Of a stretch of DNA of 64,000 nucleotides, positions 48,700 through 61,157 are shown piece after piece. The DNA is from Haliclona indistincta. Taxonomy: Eukaryota; Porifera; Demospongiae; Haplosclerida; Chalinidae. Below the pieces are notes generated by a model. That model searched no databases. It saw only the letters and a list, made by a program, of their open reading frames with translations, and had not been told where the DNA came from. Both the position numbers and the translations under genes were made by a program. The stretch is taken from positions 2,103,754 through 2,167,753 of the forward strand of contig OZ024792.1 of NCBI GenBank assembly GCA_964017065.1. The letters run 5' to 3'. Numbering within the stretch: the first letter of the stretch is position 1; every line of letters begins with the position of its first letter.

Positions 48700-49383
48700 T
48701 TAATGCATTATTGTGATTGCGCAACATGCGCGCACGTGACCAAGCAGTGGCTAGCGCACGTGACCATGTACCAAGCACTAGCTTGAGTATCGCCATGCCG
48801 TATGAATCATGGAGAACACATATTTGTCCGGAGTCTTCGAATAAGGGTAAGCTCGTGTAGGATCACCATTCTGCGCTTGCCAGATAATTGTAACCGGCGT
48901 GCAGGTCTACAAATAAGTGTGGGCAGGGCTCGTATGCATGAATGCGTAGGCGAGCTGATATGTACCACATAACAAATATTTTTAGCTACAAGCGGTTGGC
49001 TACAAGTTCAAAATTGTTAATTATTTAAAAAAGCCATCAACAACAGGAAAACTAAACCAATGGTGGAAACCATGACATGGATGATATTGAACTGCACTTC
49101 ACTGAAAATGAAAAAGGACACAAACAAGAAAATTAAAAAGATTTCTATCGAAATCAAAAGGATGTAGGGTTGTGAAATCTACCACTGGTCCACAATGTAA
49201 TCTAACAAGGAACAAGCATGGAATGGTAACACGATTGACTTGCTAACAGACCATAGATCCCTACATCAGTGGCTGTACATAAGATCAATAATTATTTTGT
49301 CACAAGCTGAATCCAATTCAATTTAATGCATGTCTGGTGTCAGTCAACAGCAACTAGCTGAATTAGCTATAGCCAACTATCAC

Positions 49384-50385
49384 CTTCCACACCTGGCGTC
49401 GAGAGGCTGGGTCAAGACCTGTCGTTGGTTCATCCAGTATCAAAATGTCAGGATTCCCAATGCAAGCCATTGCAACAGACAGGCGCCTACGCATACCACC
49501 GGACAGGTTCCGAGACTGGCGCTTACGGGCATCATACAAATTCACCTAATAGAAAGAGAGAGGGTCAACGCTGTCTGGAAAGATGATTTATAGTTCATCT
49601 TACCTGCTTTAGTGCGTTGCTAACCACTTTACGAGTGCGTCCAAATTTAACTCCTTTCAGTCTAGCGTAGAACAGAAGGTGCTCCTCAGCAGTGAGCTCA
49701 GGGTAGTGTATATCAAACTGAGGACACACTCCCAAGTGATGGTGGATTGCAGCCATCTGCAGGTGATACAGCAACGGCTTTATTGAGAGCATTAAACATT
49801 CTTTGGCTGTGTATAGCATGTGTGTATGCTATCTCTGAAGTCATGGTAACAGTTATGCATGACTCAGTGAGTATGAATACACAAATTAGGCATCCAAATT
49901 ATATGCCCACGTCCAACCATTTTCAAATCATTGATCAGCACAGATCCAGTACTTTAGTGCAGTTGTGAGTCAAGATACAGTTGTGACTATTTTAACTAGT
50001 GTTTCGACATTCTTTTCTACTCTTGGGTGACTAAAAATGCACTCCTCTAGGCACATAAACAGGTCCAGATACACAACACAATATGATACACAATCATACT
50101 CACATCAGTGAGGAGGTCATATCCTGCTATCCTAGCAGTGCCCTTGGTCAGCTCATACAAACCAGTGAGTACCGATATGAGAGTGGTCTTACCAGCACCT
50201 GGAGTGAACAAGATCTTCATCAAACACAAACAAAATTAATTGTGATTTATTCAATGGTGGTGCAGTGCTGAAAGAGTTCTTTCAACACTTACCATTAATT
50301 TTGACACAAAGAGCTCGAAGTACTCATTAGAAAGTGAGAGAGAATGCACAGCGACATGGTTGGGCTGAGCCCAGGAACCTGGATA
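49384..50385 (-). pseudogene. ABCA-type transporter nucleotide-binding domain, truncated
   Basis: Exons 50385-50293, 50198-50104, 49756-49604 and 49545-49384 encode [71 protein letters not shown] (signature motif) and [20 protein letters not shown] (Walker B and D-loop), typical of ABCA lipid transporters. The first exon ends in phase 0, but the next requires one preceding base, and the residues normally before GAGKTT (LLGxN) are missing, so Walker A is broken. No H-loop exon, second NBD or membrane domains are present. It sits among receptor genes on the same strand and looks like a relic carried along by duplication. Confidence 0.8.
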
Positions 50386-51159
50386 CTGTAAACAGAATGG
50401 GAATCATCACAGTAAGACAAGCTATAGGAGTGTAAGCACCTCTTTCCTCAGCCAGTGTATGACTACAGGATAGCCTTGAGCAGATCCTCCTTCATCTGTC
50501 CATCGTCATCAACCTCTTCATTATCCTTGTTTCCCATCAATAGACTGGTCTACTGGTTGTCTATAGTATTTCAAACAACAATGATGAATGAAGTGGCTGC
50601 ATATTGCAAGTAAATTTCTAGACTTAGTGTGAGCAATAAAAATAACACTATCGTTATGGAATGATCACAAAGTGCAGATTGTTCGATGGAGAATTTGAGA
50701 GAGAATTTGAAACCATTGTGGAGGCACCAGCAGAGTATAGAGATCAGTAACTGTCTCAAACCTTTCTCAATAACAAGTATCACCAAGATCATAAGATCAA
50801 CCGATTCTGGTCTGAAACTAAGATCAAAAGTAACTCACATTCATTGAGCTGATCATATTGACCTAATTTTTTGGTCACCTATTATGGATTCTATTAAAGA
50901 CCAAATAGATGAAGCACTTTCATGCCGCAACCAAGATGTCAATACATCAACAGGAAAGAGATCCTTTTACAGTTTATTTACCACTATATGAAGGTGATAC
51001 TTCTCAAAGACAGACTAAAACGACAACTGATATGTAAATAGCAAAAAATAATAAAGAAAAGAGAGATGAGATGCAAAAGAGATGAGGTCTAAGAGTTTTA
51101 AAAAGATCATAACTTGACGAATGCACAACTAACTAACTACAGACATAAAAAGGATTTTT
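50386..51159. other. spacer between the ABCA relic and receptor C
   Basis: A possible further ABCA-relic exon (EEVDDDGQMKEDLLKAIL, - strand, about 50470-50540) ends in a stop. The rest is AT-rich DNA with a - strand AATAAA at 50973-50978 that could serve receptor C. Confidence 0.45.
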
Positions 51160-54100
51160 TTACAGTTCATTGACAGCCTCATAGTGAGTCTCATTGCAAA
51201 TGGTTGATGGTCTCTTATGAGCCATGCCATACGCTGCATTATCTGTCATCTCAACATCATCACCATCCCTACAAGCATAGAGTGAACACATTATACACTG
51301 AGTGTGTACAACACTTACTTGGTCAGTAATTCAGGCTGGTCATACACTGCATGATCTATATCACTGTCCAATGGACGAGTCCTTTACAATAAAAATTGTC
51401 AGAAGTTAGTATCAAATCATGTGTAATCTTACATTTTGAGATCAAATGAGTGTCTCCTTCTCATTAATATACAACCAATCACTAACACAAGGTTACCAAT
51501 CAGTGATACAATCAGTAATACTGATACTACACCCAGCCCAGCAAGACAAGATGTGCAAGTGATCTGAGTTAAGGGTGGACTTGATGTTGGGAAAGACACT
51601 GTTGAGAACGGAGGAAATAGCGATGTCATTGATAATGTGGTCGTTGATATTGTTGTCATTAATACTGGTGTTGTTGATACTGGTGGATCTGAATATAAAT
51701 TAAATTAGTAAGTAAGTGCACAAAAGTAAAAAACACAGCACAACAACATAACTAAATATCATCAATCAGCATAGCATGAAAAACAGGCAAACACTTTTCC
51801 ACATTATTGATCATACTTGTCACAGCAGTCATTGGTGTTCCAGGTGTGCTGTTGAATGTCTGTCCACTAACAGAGAGTGATACACTGACACTGAACTGGT
51901 ACTGCTGTTCTTCTTGCAGTCCTGACACCACTCCAGAGGAGACATTTGCCGGGAAAACTGCAGTTTCTGAGTTAGTCTGTCTCCTCCTCCTACCACTACC
52001 CACTCTACTGTAGTGTACAGTGTAGTGATCCACCACTGACAGGTTCACTGGAGTCCAGGAGACATTCACTGCTGTTCTATTAACAGCAACTACTGATACT
52101 AGAAGCTAAATGAAGAGATTGACATCAACATTCGAAGATGATGAGGTTTGCACACTAACGAATATTTATAGTTGATGCTTGATCTGTCACACTCTCTCCT
52201 GGTCCTATGATAGTGTATGCTCTGACACTGTATTCAACAATAGTGTTGGGAGGGAGGTCCCTCAGTGTGAGCTGTGTGGCTGATGTGTTGGTGTAGATAA
52301 ATACTCCAGTGCTGTTGTGGGTGACCTGATACATTGTGATGACACCATTAGGTTCTGAGGGAGCAGTCCATGAGATTATGAGCTGGACCACTCCTGGAGT
52401 GGCTGACAGATCAGACACTGGACCAGGAACTGCCACATGTACAGGAACACACACTAACAATGCAACTATTATGATCTGTTCATTACTCACTATCCTGCAG
52501 TGTCTCCACGGTGCGAGCTGTACTGTATGGTCCAGTCCCTCCAGCATTGACTGCTGCCACTTCCACAGAGTAGTTGGTGAATGGAGTCAGTCCAGTCAAC
52601 ATGTGAGTTGTGCCTGTAGTGTTTACAATGGAGGTGCCATTGCTGTAGCGCAGTCTGTATCCAGTCATGGGTCCTCTCTGGTTTGGGCAGGGAACTAATC
52701 CCCAAAATACAGAGAATGACCTGCTCTCCACTGATGTTTCAAAGAGAGCTGCAGGAGCACCGTTAGGAGCTGGAAAGAAATAGTGAATACAAACATCATA
52801 GCATCATAGGGGTACATTACCTTCAGAGAGAGTATTAGCATTGACTGGACCTGACTCACTGCTGGTACCACTAAGCATAGCAGCCACTCTCACAACACAA
52901 CTATCACCAGGATAAAGTGAAGAGATATTGTGGCTAGTGGCACCTCCATTAGAGACTGGTTGTGTGCCTGAAAATGTTTGTACATTATCACACAATCGCA
53001 TGCAGCTTATTGTGACAGAGTAACTGTCGGGAGTATAAAATTGAGGAGCTGTCCATGACACCAGGATGGAGGTAGTTGCAGGAGCAAGTGTGATACCAGT
53101 AGGTAGTATACCTAAAAAAGCACATGATAATTATTATCAGTAACTCATTAGCTCACTCAATGTAATCATTTCTGTGTTACTGTGAGCACTGGGCAGCACA
53201 GGAGCTCCCTCTGGTCCAAATGCTACTACAAAGATCGAGTATGTCTGTTCAAACACCAGTCCAGTCAGTGTCAGCTCAGTGAAGGTAGTAGTGCTAGAAC
53301 CATTGGACCCAGTAGCTGACTGGTAGAACACCTCATGACCACCTAGTGTTGGTCCTGTTGATGGAGCAGTCCATGAGACAGCAACATTAGTATTAGCAGT
53401 CCTGCTCACAGTGACATCAGTGGGAGTACCTGCAACTGATGAGAGGGAAGAAGGAGTGATTCACTCACTTATAATCACTCACCAGTTACTGTGACAGTAG
53501 AGGATCCTGAGCCCTTTGTATCAAAGTTGTAATTGCTAGTAGAAATACCAGTACGTCCCTCAACAGTCACAGTACAAGTATATGTTGCTCCTGCTCTTGG
53601 TTGAGAGTCTAGATTCACAGTGACACGACTCATGTCTGGATGTGTACTATTGATATATCGTGACCTGATCACCTCACGAGTTATTTGTGGATTAGGTCCT
53701 CTTATACATGGTTTCGCGACAGAGGCGAGATGGAATGTTCGCGCTGAATATAATGAGAAAAACGCGCTATGACGAGGTGACCGCCTACTGGTGGGCAGGG
53801 TCCACGGATGAAATTCGCGAACGTATGCGAAGCTGACAGTAGATCAGTATATTACCGCGAAATTAATCCGTGGACCCTGTCCACCAGTAGGCGGTCACCT
53901 CGTCATAGCGCGTTTTTCTCATTATATTCAGCGCGAACATTCCATCACGCCTCCGTCGCGAAACCATGTATAAAGAACAACTCTACACTATCACGAGTAC
54001 ATACGATTCTTGATGGTGGTCCAAATGAGACAGTGAAAGACAACGAGATTGCATTGTTAGGATCAGCATCTCTTGATGAGAGTATGGAGAGTGTCATGGT

Positions 54101-54796
54101 GGAGTCCACTGAGGGACCAGCTACACAACGAAATGAAGGTAGACAAATTCTAATGAAATACCAATACGAAAGGAATGATGTGAATTGTTTCATTCTGCGC
54201 AGTCATACTGAACTTACTATATCCATTAAACAATGTGTCAGTATACATTACCCAGTAGTGGGTATTGATATCCAGGTTAGAGATAGTAGTGTTGCACTTC
54301 AAGAATCCCTGGAAATTGGTCATGTTGTCATCTACTATCACTCCAATTTGGTTAGTACATTTCAGCTGTTGGAATGGTATGTTGTTAGTGTTACTGGGTT
54401 CACTAGTGGGGACTACAGTGAAGTCATCAGGTCCATTTCCAGTAGAGTAGAACATGTCTCCAATGTTGCTGCCCATACCAGCATTGCTTACACTATTAAC
54501 CTGACACCACAGACCATGTTGAAATACTTGAGTCGTACTGAACAGTGTCCATGGTGTGACAAATCGTCCACCAACCTGTGATCTAAACTCTGAAACAACA
54601 GAAATCGTTTCAACATGCCTATTCTATATACCATGCATTGTACAGTACCTCCAGGAGTGGCGTCTAGATTAGGGAATAGACCAGTCTTGTCCGTTCCAGG
54701 GATCAATCCGTTCGTACTAGACAGCGTATTGCAGCCACCCTGGGCCGTTACGGTGTACGTACATGTACACACGAACAGAAAGGCGCTCAGCCTCAT
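51160..54796 (-). pseudogene. receptor C: short-tailed FN3/Ig-like receptor interrupted by a MITE
   Basis: Eleven exons: 54796-54649, 54589-54218, 54120-53483, 53429-53157, 53111-52821, 52769-52491, 52429-52160, 52098-51817, 51688-51433, 51381-51319 and 51268-51160. The plan is that of receptor B: signal peptide, N-terminal domain, Ig-like domain, five FN3, TM and tyrosine tail (VYDQPELLTK, HYEAVNEL). FN3-5 carries GRRRRQT, as in A. Exon 3 contains a 262-bp MITE (53707-53968) that brings a stop after FFIHGFATEA. Without the element and one TATA copy, the exons sum to 905 codons in frame, so the rest is undamaged and inactivation looks recent. A second MITE sits 6 bp upstream of the start codon. 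Exon 8 uses an acceptor 7 nt inside the position used by A, which keeps the frame. It could still be expressed if the MITE is removed by splicing or is polymorphic. Confidence 0.85.
53707..53968. mobile_element. foldback MITE inside a coding exon of receptor C
   Basis: The arms are about 110 bp and almost perfectly inverted, beginning CATGGTTTCGCGAC, with a loop of about 40 bp. Flanking TATA (53703-53706 and 53969-53972) is the duplication that restores the reading frame when one copy is removed with the element. No coding capacity. Confidence 0.92.
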
Positions 54797-54802
54797 GATA
54801 GG

Positions 54803-55203
54803 TAGTCAGGCGTGGCCTGCCTAATCGCATACTGTATATAGTCAGGGGACACTAGTATACCTGAGTCGTCGCGCTGGAATGTAGCGGTTACAATTATTTT
54901 AGGAAGTGGTTAACGTAGTATCAACAGCTGTAGCTGTAACAGCTGTAGTATTAACAGCTATATTCATCATTCTATCACTATTGCCATTATTATTTATCTT
55001 ATATCAGCTGAAAAAAAAAAAAAAAAAAAAAAAAAAAAACAGATATAGCTGTAGTGTTACGTAATTATTACGTTTTAAATTAGATTCATAACTGATACTG
55101 CAATCTGATTGGGTCGCAGCTATAGCTGCGACGGGCACAAGTCGTGTATACTAGTGTCCCCTGACTATATACAGTATGCGATTAGGCAGGCCACGCCTGA
55201 CTA
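54803..55203. mobile_element. MULE-like MITE at the start codon of receptor C
   Basis: 401 bp with 58-bp identical inverted termini (TAGTCAGGCGTGGCCTGCCT..). A 9-bp direct repeat, CATGATAGG, flanks it (54794-54802 and 55204-55212). The 9-bp duplication is typical of Mutator-like elements. The left duplication contains the complement of the ATG of receptor C. The interior has a poly(A) run (55011-55039). Confidence 0.92.
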
Positions 55204-56199
55204 CATGATAGGCTGATAGCTAGCAATGGTGAATAAGGAATACGCATAGGATGTTGGAGAAACATCCTGTTATGAGTCCACAAACCTATGAATACAACTA
55301 TTGAGCTAAATTGTATTGATTTTTAGGGACATGAACATATCAATGCTGGACAATGCAAAACTTCGTCCTATAGAAGAGTTTCACAGTTCTTCTGCAATAT
55401 GTTCAGGAAGACTCTTGTCCTGAGTCAAACAATTGAAACAAGATCTCATATAGAGAGCTGACAAGTCGGTATACATACAAATGTACTGCATCTATAGAAA
55501 TGTTTTGTTTTCATTATACTGGTTGTGTGCAGTACTAAACATCAACAATACCATTTGTTTGAATAAGCTAAATCTACCACTCTCTCACAAGCATAGGTCT
55601 CCACATGTATTGCAGCTGTGAGGTGAGTAGATATGTATCTCTCTACCTCCTGCACTCTTCCTGGAGAGTAGTGGAACTGGAGATGGTAACTCTTAGTCTT
55701 TAGCTTTATCTGTGTCTCCGCACAACGTAGTTTGCCATAGTTTATCAATTTTTTAATGACAATGTGACATGAGTGGTCATACCAGTAACATGCAGAGCTA
55801 ACACTAGGCTACAAACCATTATGATAATTAATATTAAGGAAAAAAACAGAACAAGAACAGGCCTTTTAAATGTTGTGACCAAAGTTTATATTTCCAAAGG
55901 TATTAAGTTTTCCACATTTTTACTTCAAGTACAGATGTATAGATGCTTCGTAACCAATAGTGTGAGGCACTGGAACACTGATTCTCATTGGATCATAACA
56001 GTCTATGGCATAACATAACAGCCTGCACAGTCTATGGGTTGCAAGTGAAAAACGAGCTCACAAAATGAAAGATTCTTATTTTTCTGCCCATTCTTTATCA
56101 GAAAAATGAAAGAAAGCTTAAGAAGCTTTTGCCTTTGACCTAGAGTGCAACTTAACAACAAATGGTTTTCATAACTGGCAGACCAATCCTTTGCACTCA

Positions 56200-56463
56200 T
56201 TTGCAGAAAGTTTGCTGATGAGGATCCCACACCAGTGATGCATATTCCACCAAAGGTCTCACCACAGTTGTATGATGTTTTATTGCACTTCTCTTGTAAA
56301 GCATTGATATCTTGCTGCAAATGAGCAAATCATGTTGAGATCGATACAAAATATCATCAGCAAACAGACTGAGAGAACAATTCAGTGACTTTACATCAGC
56401 AATGTCATTAATGTAGATCAGAGTAAAGAAGGGCCGAGAACAGAGCCCTGAGCTGACAGACAC
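56200..56463 (-). mobile_element. LINE reverse-transcriptase fragment
   Basis: The - strand reads FFTLIYINDIADV and LSLFADDILYRS, the palm region with an FADD variant of the catalytic motif, then after a break RPLVEYASLVWDPHQ. It is a short, dead fragment that abuts an ABCA relic. Confidence 0.8.
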
Positions 56464-56502
56464 TCCTACCCTCCTTCTCTGTCACATCCCACACCTATAA
56501 TG
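56456..56502 (-). pseudogene. relic of an ABCA exon
   Basis: The - strand reads VWDVTEKEGRSV after a TTATAG acceptor; sister of 47155-47202. Confidence 0.5.
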
Positions 56503-57840
56503 ATGTAGTGTTAGCAAGCTTGATCGAGATGATGCTCACAGACTCCAATACAAGTGGTGCCTATGTATCAGTTCCAAAACTGGTCAAGGTGTATATGAGT
56601 ATCTACAAGTTAAACTATATCAAAGTGAGAGAGAGAGACAACATGTCTGGAAAGATAATCGCACTTAACTGTATTGTCGACTATTTTACGAGTGCGCCCT
56701 TATATTACAGCCTTCTGCAAGTATACATACAAATTCAAGATCTTTGACTGCACTGTATCAATCATATTACTAACAGACTTATTTTATGGAAGTAATTCAC
56801 TCAATTAATTGATGTTGATAAATTCTGAGCAGAATAAGATTTCCCATGTGCAATGAGTCATCTAGATTTTATGCACAACTAACTCAAGTATAACCAGGGT
56901 ACTCAACATTCAGCTCAAGGTACACAATATCATATCATTTGCATTGGTATTGTAATAGCTGAAACTGAAAGTTGTTGTAAGAGTTACTAATAACAAGCTA
57001 GTCATGATTTTAGTCACTATTATTAAAATAATAACAAACTAAAATAACATTACCTGAGACTCAATTTAACTAAAGCTATACATACAATAGACAATGTAAA
57101 TATGATGGTTTTTATAATGGAATCGGCTGAGCAAGACATTCTTCAATTGATTGTGACAACATGTAATCATGACCTTCACATGTCCACTATTTCATTTGAG
57201 AGCACACTTCTGTAAACAGCAGCACAGTTCACTAAAATTAATTTTCCCGAATTTTCTTGTAGAAAGTGATCAAGAAACTGTTAATAGACTGTTTTACATC
57301 AAAAATTGCTTAAACTAAACCTCCCCATGAAAAGCTAGCTATAGAGTAGTAGAAAGGTGATACAGCAGACAGTGCAGCAGACACTTGTATCATAATTTGT
57401 CTATAAAAGTTTATTATCAATGCTGACAATTAACTCATTACTATTAAAACACTAATAAGCAATCAAAACCTAGTGAGCAGTGCTTATCCTATAGCAGCTA
57501 AATAGGCAGACCGATAAGTATACTGAGAGTGGGCTGACTCAACACCTGACATGAATTGTGAATATAATCCTCATACATGTACTCCTCATCATGCGGCTGC
57601 CGCAGCCAAGAAAGCATCACTAGAGAAGAGTCATCATCAGCAGACTATACAGTGCATTAGGAAGAATAGTAGAATTATGTATAGAGCAACATGAGATATT
57701 GCAATTTCTTATACACAGAAGAGACTGAATTATTAAATTTGTCTAAGAAAGTTTATTTTATACATGATCAAGTTGGGATCATGTTAGTAAAAAAATTAGG
57801 GGAAATGCACAACTAGCTGCACTAAGAAATTTATTTGAGT

Positions 57841-60800
57841 TTATAGTACATTAACTGCCTCATAAGTCTGTTGTGTCTCATTGGTTGATGGTATCTGATG
57901 AGCCATGCCATATGCTGTATTATCCTTCATCTCAACATCGTCACCATCCCTACAAGCATAGAGTGAACACAGTATACACTGAGTGTGTACAACACTTACT
58001 TGGTCAGTAATTCAGGCTGGTCATATACTGCATGATCTCTATCACTGTTCAATGGAGGAGTCCTTAAAAAAAGTTGTGGCAGTAAAGCTAGCAACATCAT
58101 ATCAAAATTACTTTTTGAGATCAGATGACTGTCTAGTTCTCATTAATATACAACCAATCACTAACACAAGGTTACCAATCAGTGATACAATCATTATCCC
58201 TGATACTACACCCAGTCCAGCAGAGTAACCCAGTGATGATGAAGAACAAACTGGACATTGTGACAAACAAGATGATGGAGATGATGATGGTAGATTAGTG
58301 AACAACACTGCTGAGGATGATTGTGAACTAAAACAATCCCTTGGTACTGAAAATAAACATTATAGGTAGTAATTCATGACCACATGACATATCACCTGTA
58401 ACTGTCATTGAATCACTTGTACTGTTGAATGTCTGTCCACTAACAGTGAGTGATACACTGACACTGAACTGGTACTGCTGTCCTTCCTGCAGTCCTGACA
58501 CCACTCCAGAGGAGGCACTTGCTGGGAAGGTTTGTGATTGGCTATTACCACAAATGTTTATATAATGCACAGTGTAGTGGTCCACAACTGATATAATTAG
58601 AGGAGACCAACTAACTCTAACTGCTGTGCAACTGATAGGATTGACTGATTGTATACTGAGAGGAGCTGTGTACAGAATTTTAATGAAGATAATTCATGGT
58701 CGGACCACAAACACTCACGCGTAGTTGATGCAATGTCTGAAACAGCTTCTCCTGGTCCTATGATAGTGTATGCTCTGACACTGTATTCAACAGTAGTGTT
58801 GGGAGGGAGGTCCCTCAGTGTGAGCTGTGTGGCTGATGTGTTGGTGTAGTTCAATACTCCAGTGCTGTTGTGGGTGACCTGATACATTGTGATGACACCA
58901 TTAGGTTCTGAGGGAGCAGTCCATGAGATTGAGAGCTGGATCACTCCTGGAGTGGCTGATAAATCTGACACTGGACCAGGAACTGCCACATGTACAGGAA
59001 CACACACTAACAATGCAACTATTATGATCTGTTCATTACTCACTATCCTGCAGTGTCTCCACAGTGAGAGCTATACTGTATAGTCCAGTCCCTCCAGCAT
59101 TGACTGCTGCCACTTGCACAGAGTAGTTGGTGAATGGAGTCAGTCCAGTCAACATGTGAGTTGTGAAAGTAGTGTTCACAATGGAGGTGCCATTGCTGTA
59201 GCGCAGTCTGTATCCAGTGATGGGTCCTCTCTGGTTTGAGCAGGGAACTATTCCCCAAAATACAGAGAATGACCTGCTCTGTATTGATATTGGTAAGACA
59301 GCTGAAGGAGCACCATTAGGAGCTGGAAAGAAATAGTAAATGTAAACATCATAGCATCCTAACATCATCGGAGTACATTACCTTCAGAGAGAGTATTAGC
59401 ATTGATTGGACTTGACTCACTGCTGGTACCACTAAGCATAGCAGCCACTCTTACAGTACAATTATTACCAGCATTAAGTGAAGAGATAGTGTGGCTAGTG
59501 GCACCTCCATCAGAGACTGGTTGTAAGCCTGATATTGTTGGTACATTATCACACAATCGCATGCAGCTTATTGTGACAGAGTAACTGTCAGGAGTATAAA
59601 ATTGAGGAGCTGTCCATGACACCAGGATAGAGGTAGTTGCAGGAGCAAGTGTGATACCAGTAGGTAGTATACCTAAAGAAAGCACATGATTATTATTATT
59701 GTCAGTAACTCATTATCTCACTCAAAGTAATCATTTCTGTGTTACTGCGAGCACTGGGCAGCACAGGAGCTCCCTCTGGTCCAAATGCTACTACAAAGAT
59801 GGATTATGTCTGTTCCAACATCAGTCCAGTCAGTGTCAGCTCAGTGGTGGTAGTAGTGCTAGAACCATTGCTCCCAGCTGATGACTGGTAGAACACCTCA
59901 TAGCCACCTAGTGCTGGTCCTGTTGATGGGGCAGTCCAGGAGACCCTAACACTAGTGGCAGCAGTCCTGGTCACAGTGACATCAGTGGGAGTACCTGCAA
60001 CTGATGGGAGGGAAGAAGGAGTGATTCACTCACTTATAATCACTCACCAGTCACTGTGACAGTAGAGGATCCTGAACCCATTTGGACAAAGTTATAACCA
60101 CCACTAAGGATATTAGTACGTCCTTCAACAAATACAGTACAAGTGAATGTTGCTCCTACTCTTGGTTGAGGGTCTGGTCTAACTGTGACACGAGTCATGT
60201 CTGGTTGTGTATCATTGATATAACGTGACCTGATCACCTCACGAGTTAATAGTGGGTTAGGATCTCTTGCACTAAGAAATAGACTGCTATTATGAGTACA
60301 TGTAATTCTTGATGGTGGTCCGAATGAGACAGTGAAGGAGAGTGAGAAGGTAATGTTGGGATCAGCATCTCTTGATGAGAGTATGGAGAGTGTCATGGTG
60401 GGGTCTACTGTGGGACCAGCTACACAAATAAACATTGTTGTGATAAAAATTGATTATGACACATGGTAACTTACAAGTTGAATAACTATTGAACACAGCA
60501 TCTGAATACACTACCCAGTAGTGAGTATCAATGTTCAAGTTAGGGATAGTAGTGTTACACTTCACAATACCCTGGTTGCTGGTCACGTCACCAACCAGTA
60601 CTATTATTCCAGTTTGGTCAGTACAATCAAGTTGCTGGAATGGCACACTACTGGTAGGAGTGGTTGGGGCTACAGTGAAGCCATCAGGTCCATTTCCAGT
60701 AGGGTAGAACATGTCTCCAATGTTGCTTCCCATACCAGCAGTATTCATACTATTAACCTGACACCACAGACCGTTCTCACGTATCTGGGTCGCACTGAAC

Positions 60801-61073
60801 AGTGACCATGGTGAGGCAAACCGAATACCAACTTGTGATCTAAGCACTGCATGATCAAGCAAGCAACAAATAGTTATAGTTTATCACAAAATACAATACA
60901 GTACCTCCTGGAGCATCGGCTCGTAAATTGGGGATCAAATTAGTCTTGCCTGAAGCAGCTAACAAGCCGTTAGAAGAAGACAGCGTATTGCAGCCCTGGG
61001 CGGTCACGGTGTACGTACATGTACACACGAGCAGCAAAGCGCTCAGCATAGCTAGATAGTGGGTCAGTTTCAT
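57841..61073 (-). pseudogene. receptor D: short-tailed receptor with one nonsense codon
   Basis: Eleven exons: 61073-60905, 60846-60475, 60419-60048, 59994-59722, 59672-59382, 59322-59044, 58982-58719, 58665-58396, 58346-58112, 58062-58000 and 57949-57841, totalling 899 codons in a consistent frame. Codon EQTY of FN3-1 is TAA at 59804-59806, where A, B and C have TAC, so translation would stop early. Exons 1-3 are almost identical to receptor A (MKLT..LAMLSALLLVCTC and the Ig-like exon), while FN3-1 onward, FN3-5 without RRRR, and the stalk (LFTNLPSSSP) follow receptor B. The tail keeps VYDQPELLTK, AYGMA and TYEAVNVL. A single substitution could also be an allele-specific change or an assembly error, so the pseudogene call is tentative. 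Confidence 0.8.
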
Positions 61074-61157
61074 GGTGCACTATCTATGTCGGCACCGTCA
61101 GCACTGAAGCAGATCACTGCCAGGGTGGTCGCCCTAAAAGCCTAGATGCTATTAAGG

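Larger units (their letters stand above)
55213..57840. other. spacer upstream of receptor C, downstream of receptor D
   Basis: A diverged duplicate of the 45.6-47.7 kb spacer and, from about 56.9 kb, of the 41.4-42.3 kb spacer. It holds a LINE fragment (56200-56463) and ABCA relics (56456-56502 and about 57475-57550). No intact gene. AATAAA (- strand) at 57752-57757 is a candidate poly(A) signal for receptor D. Confidence 0.7.
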
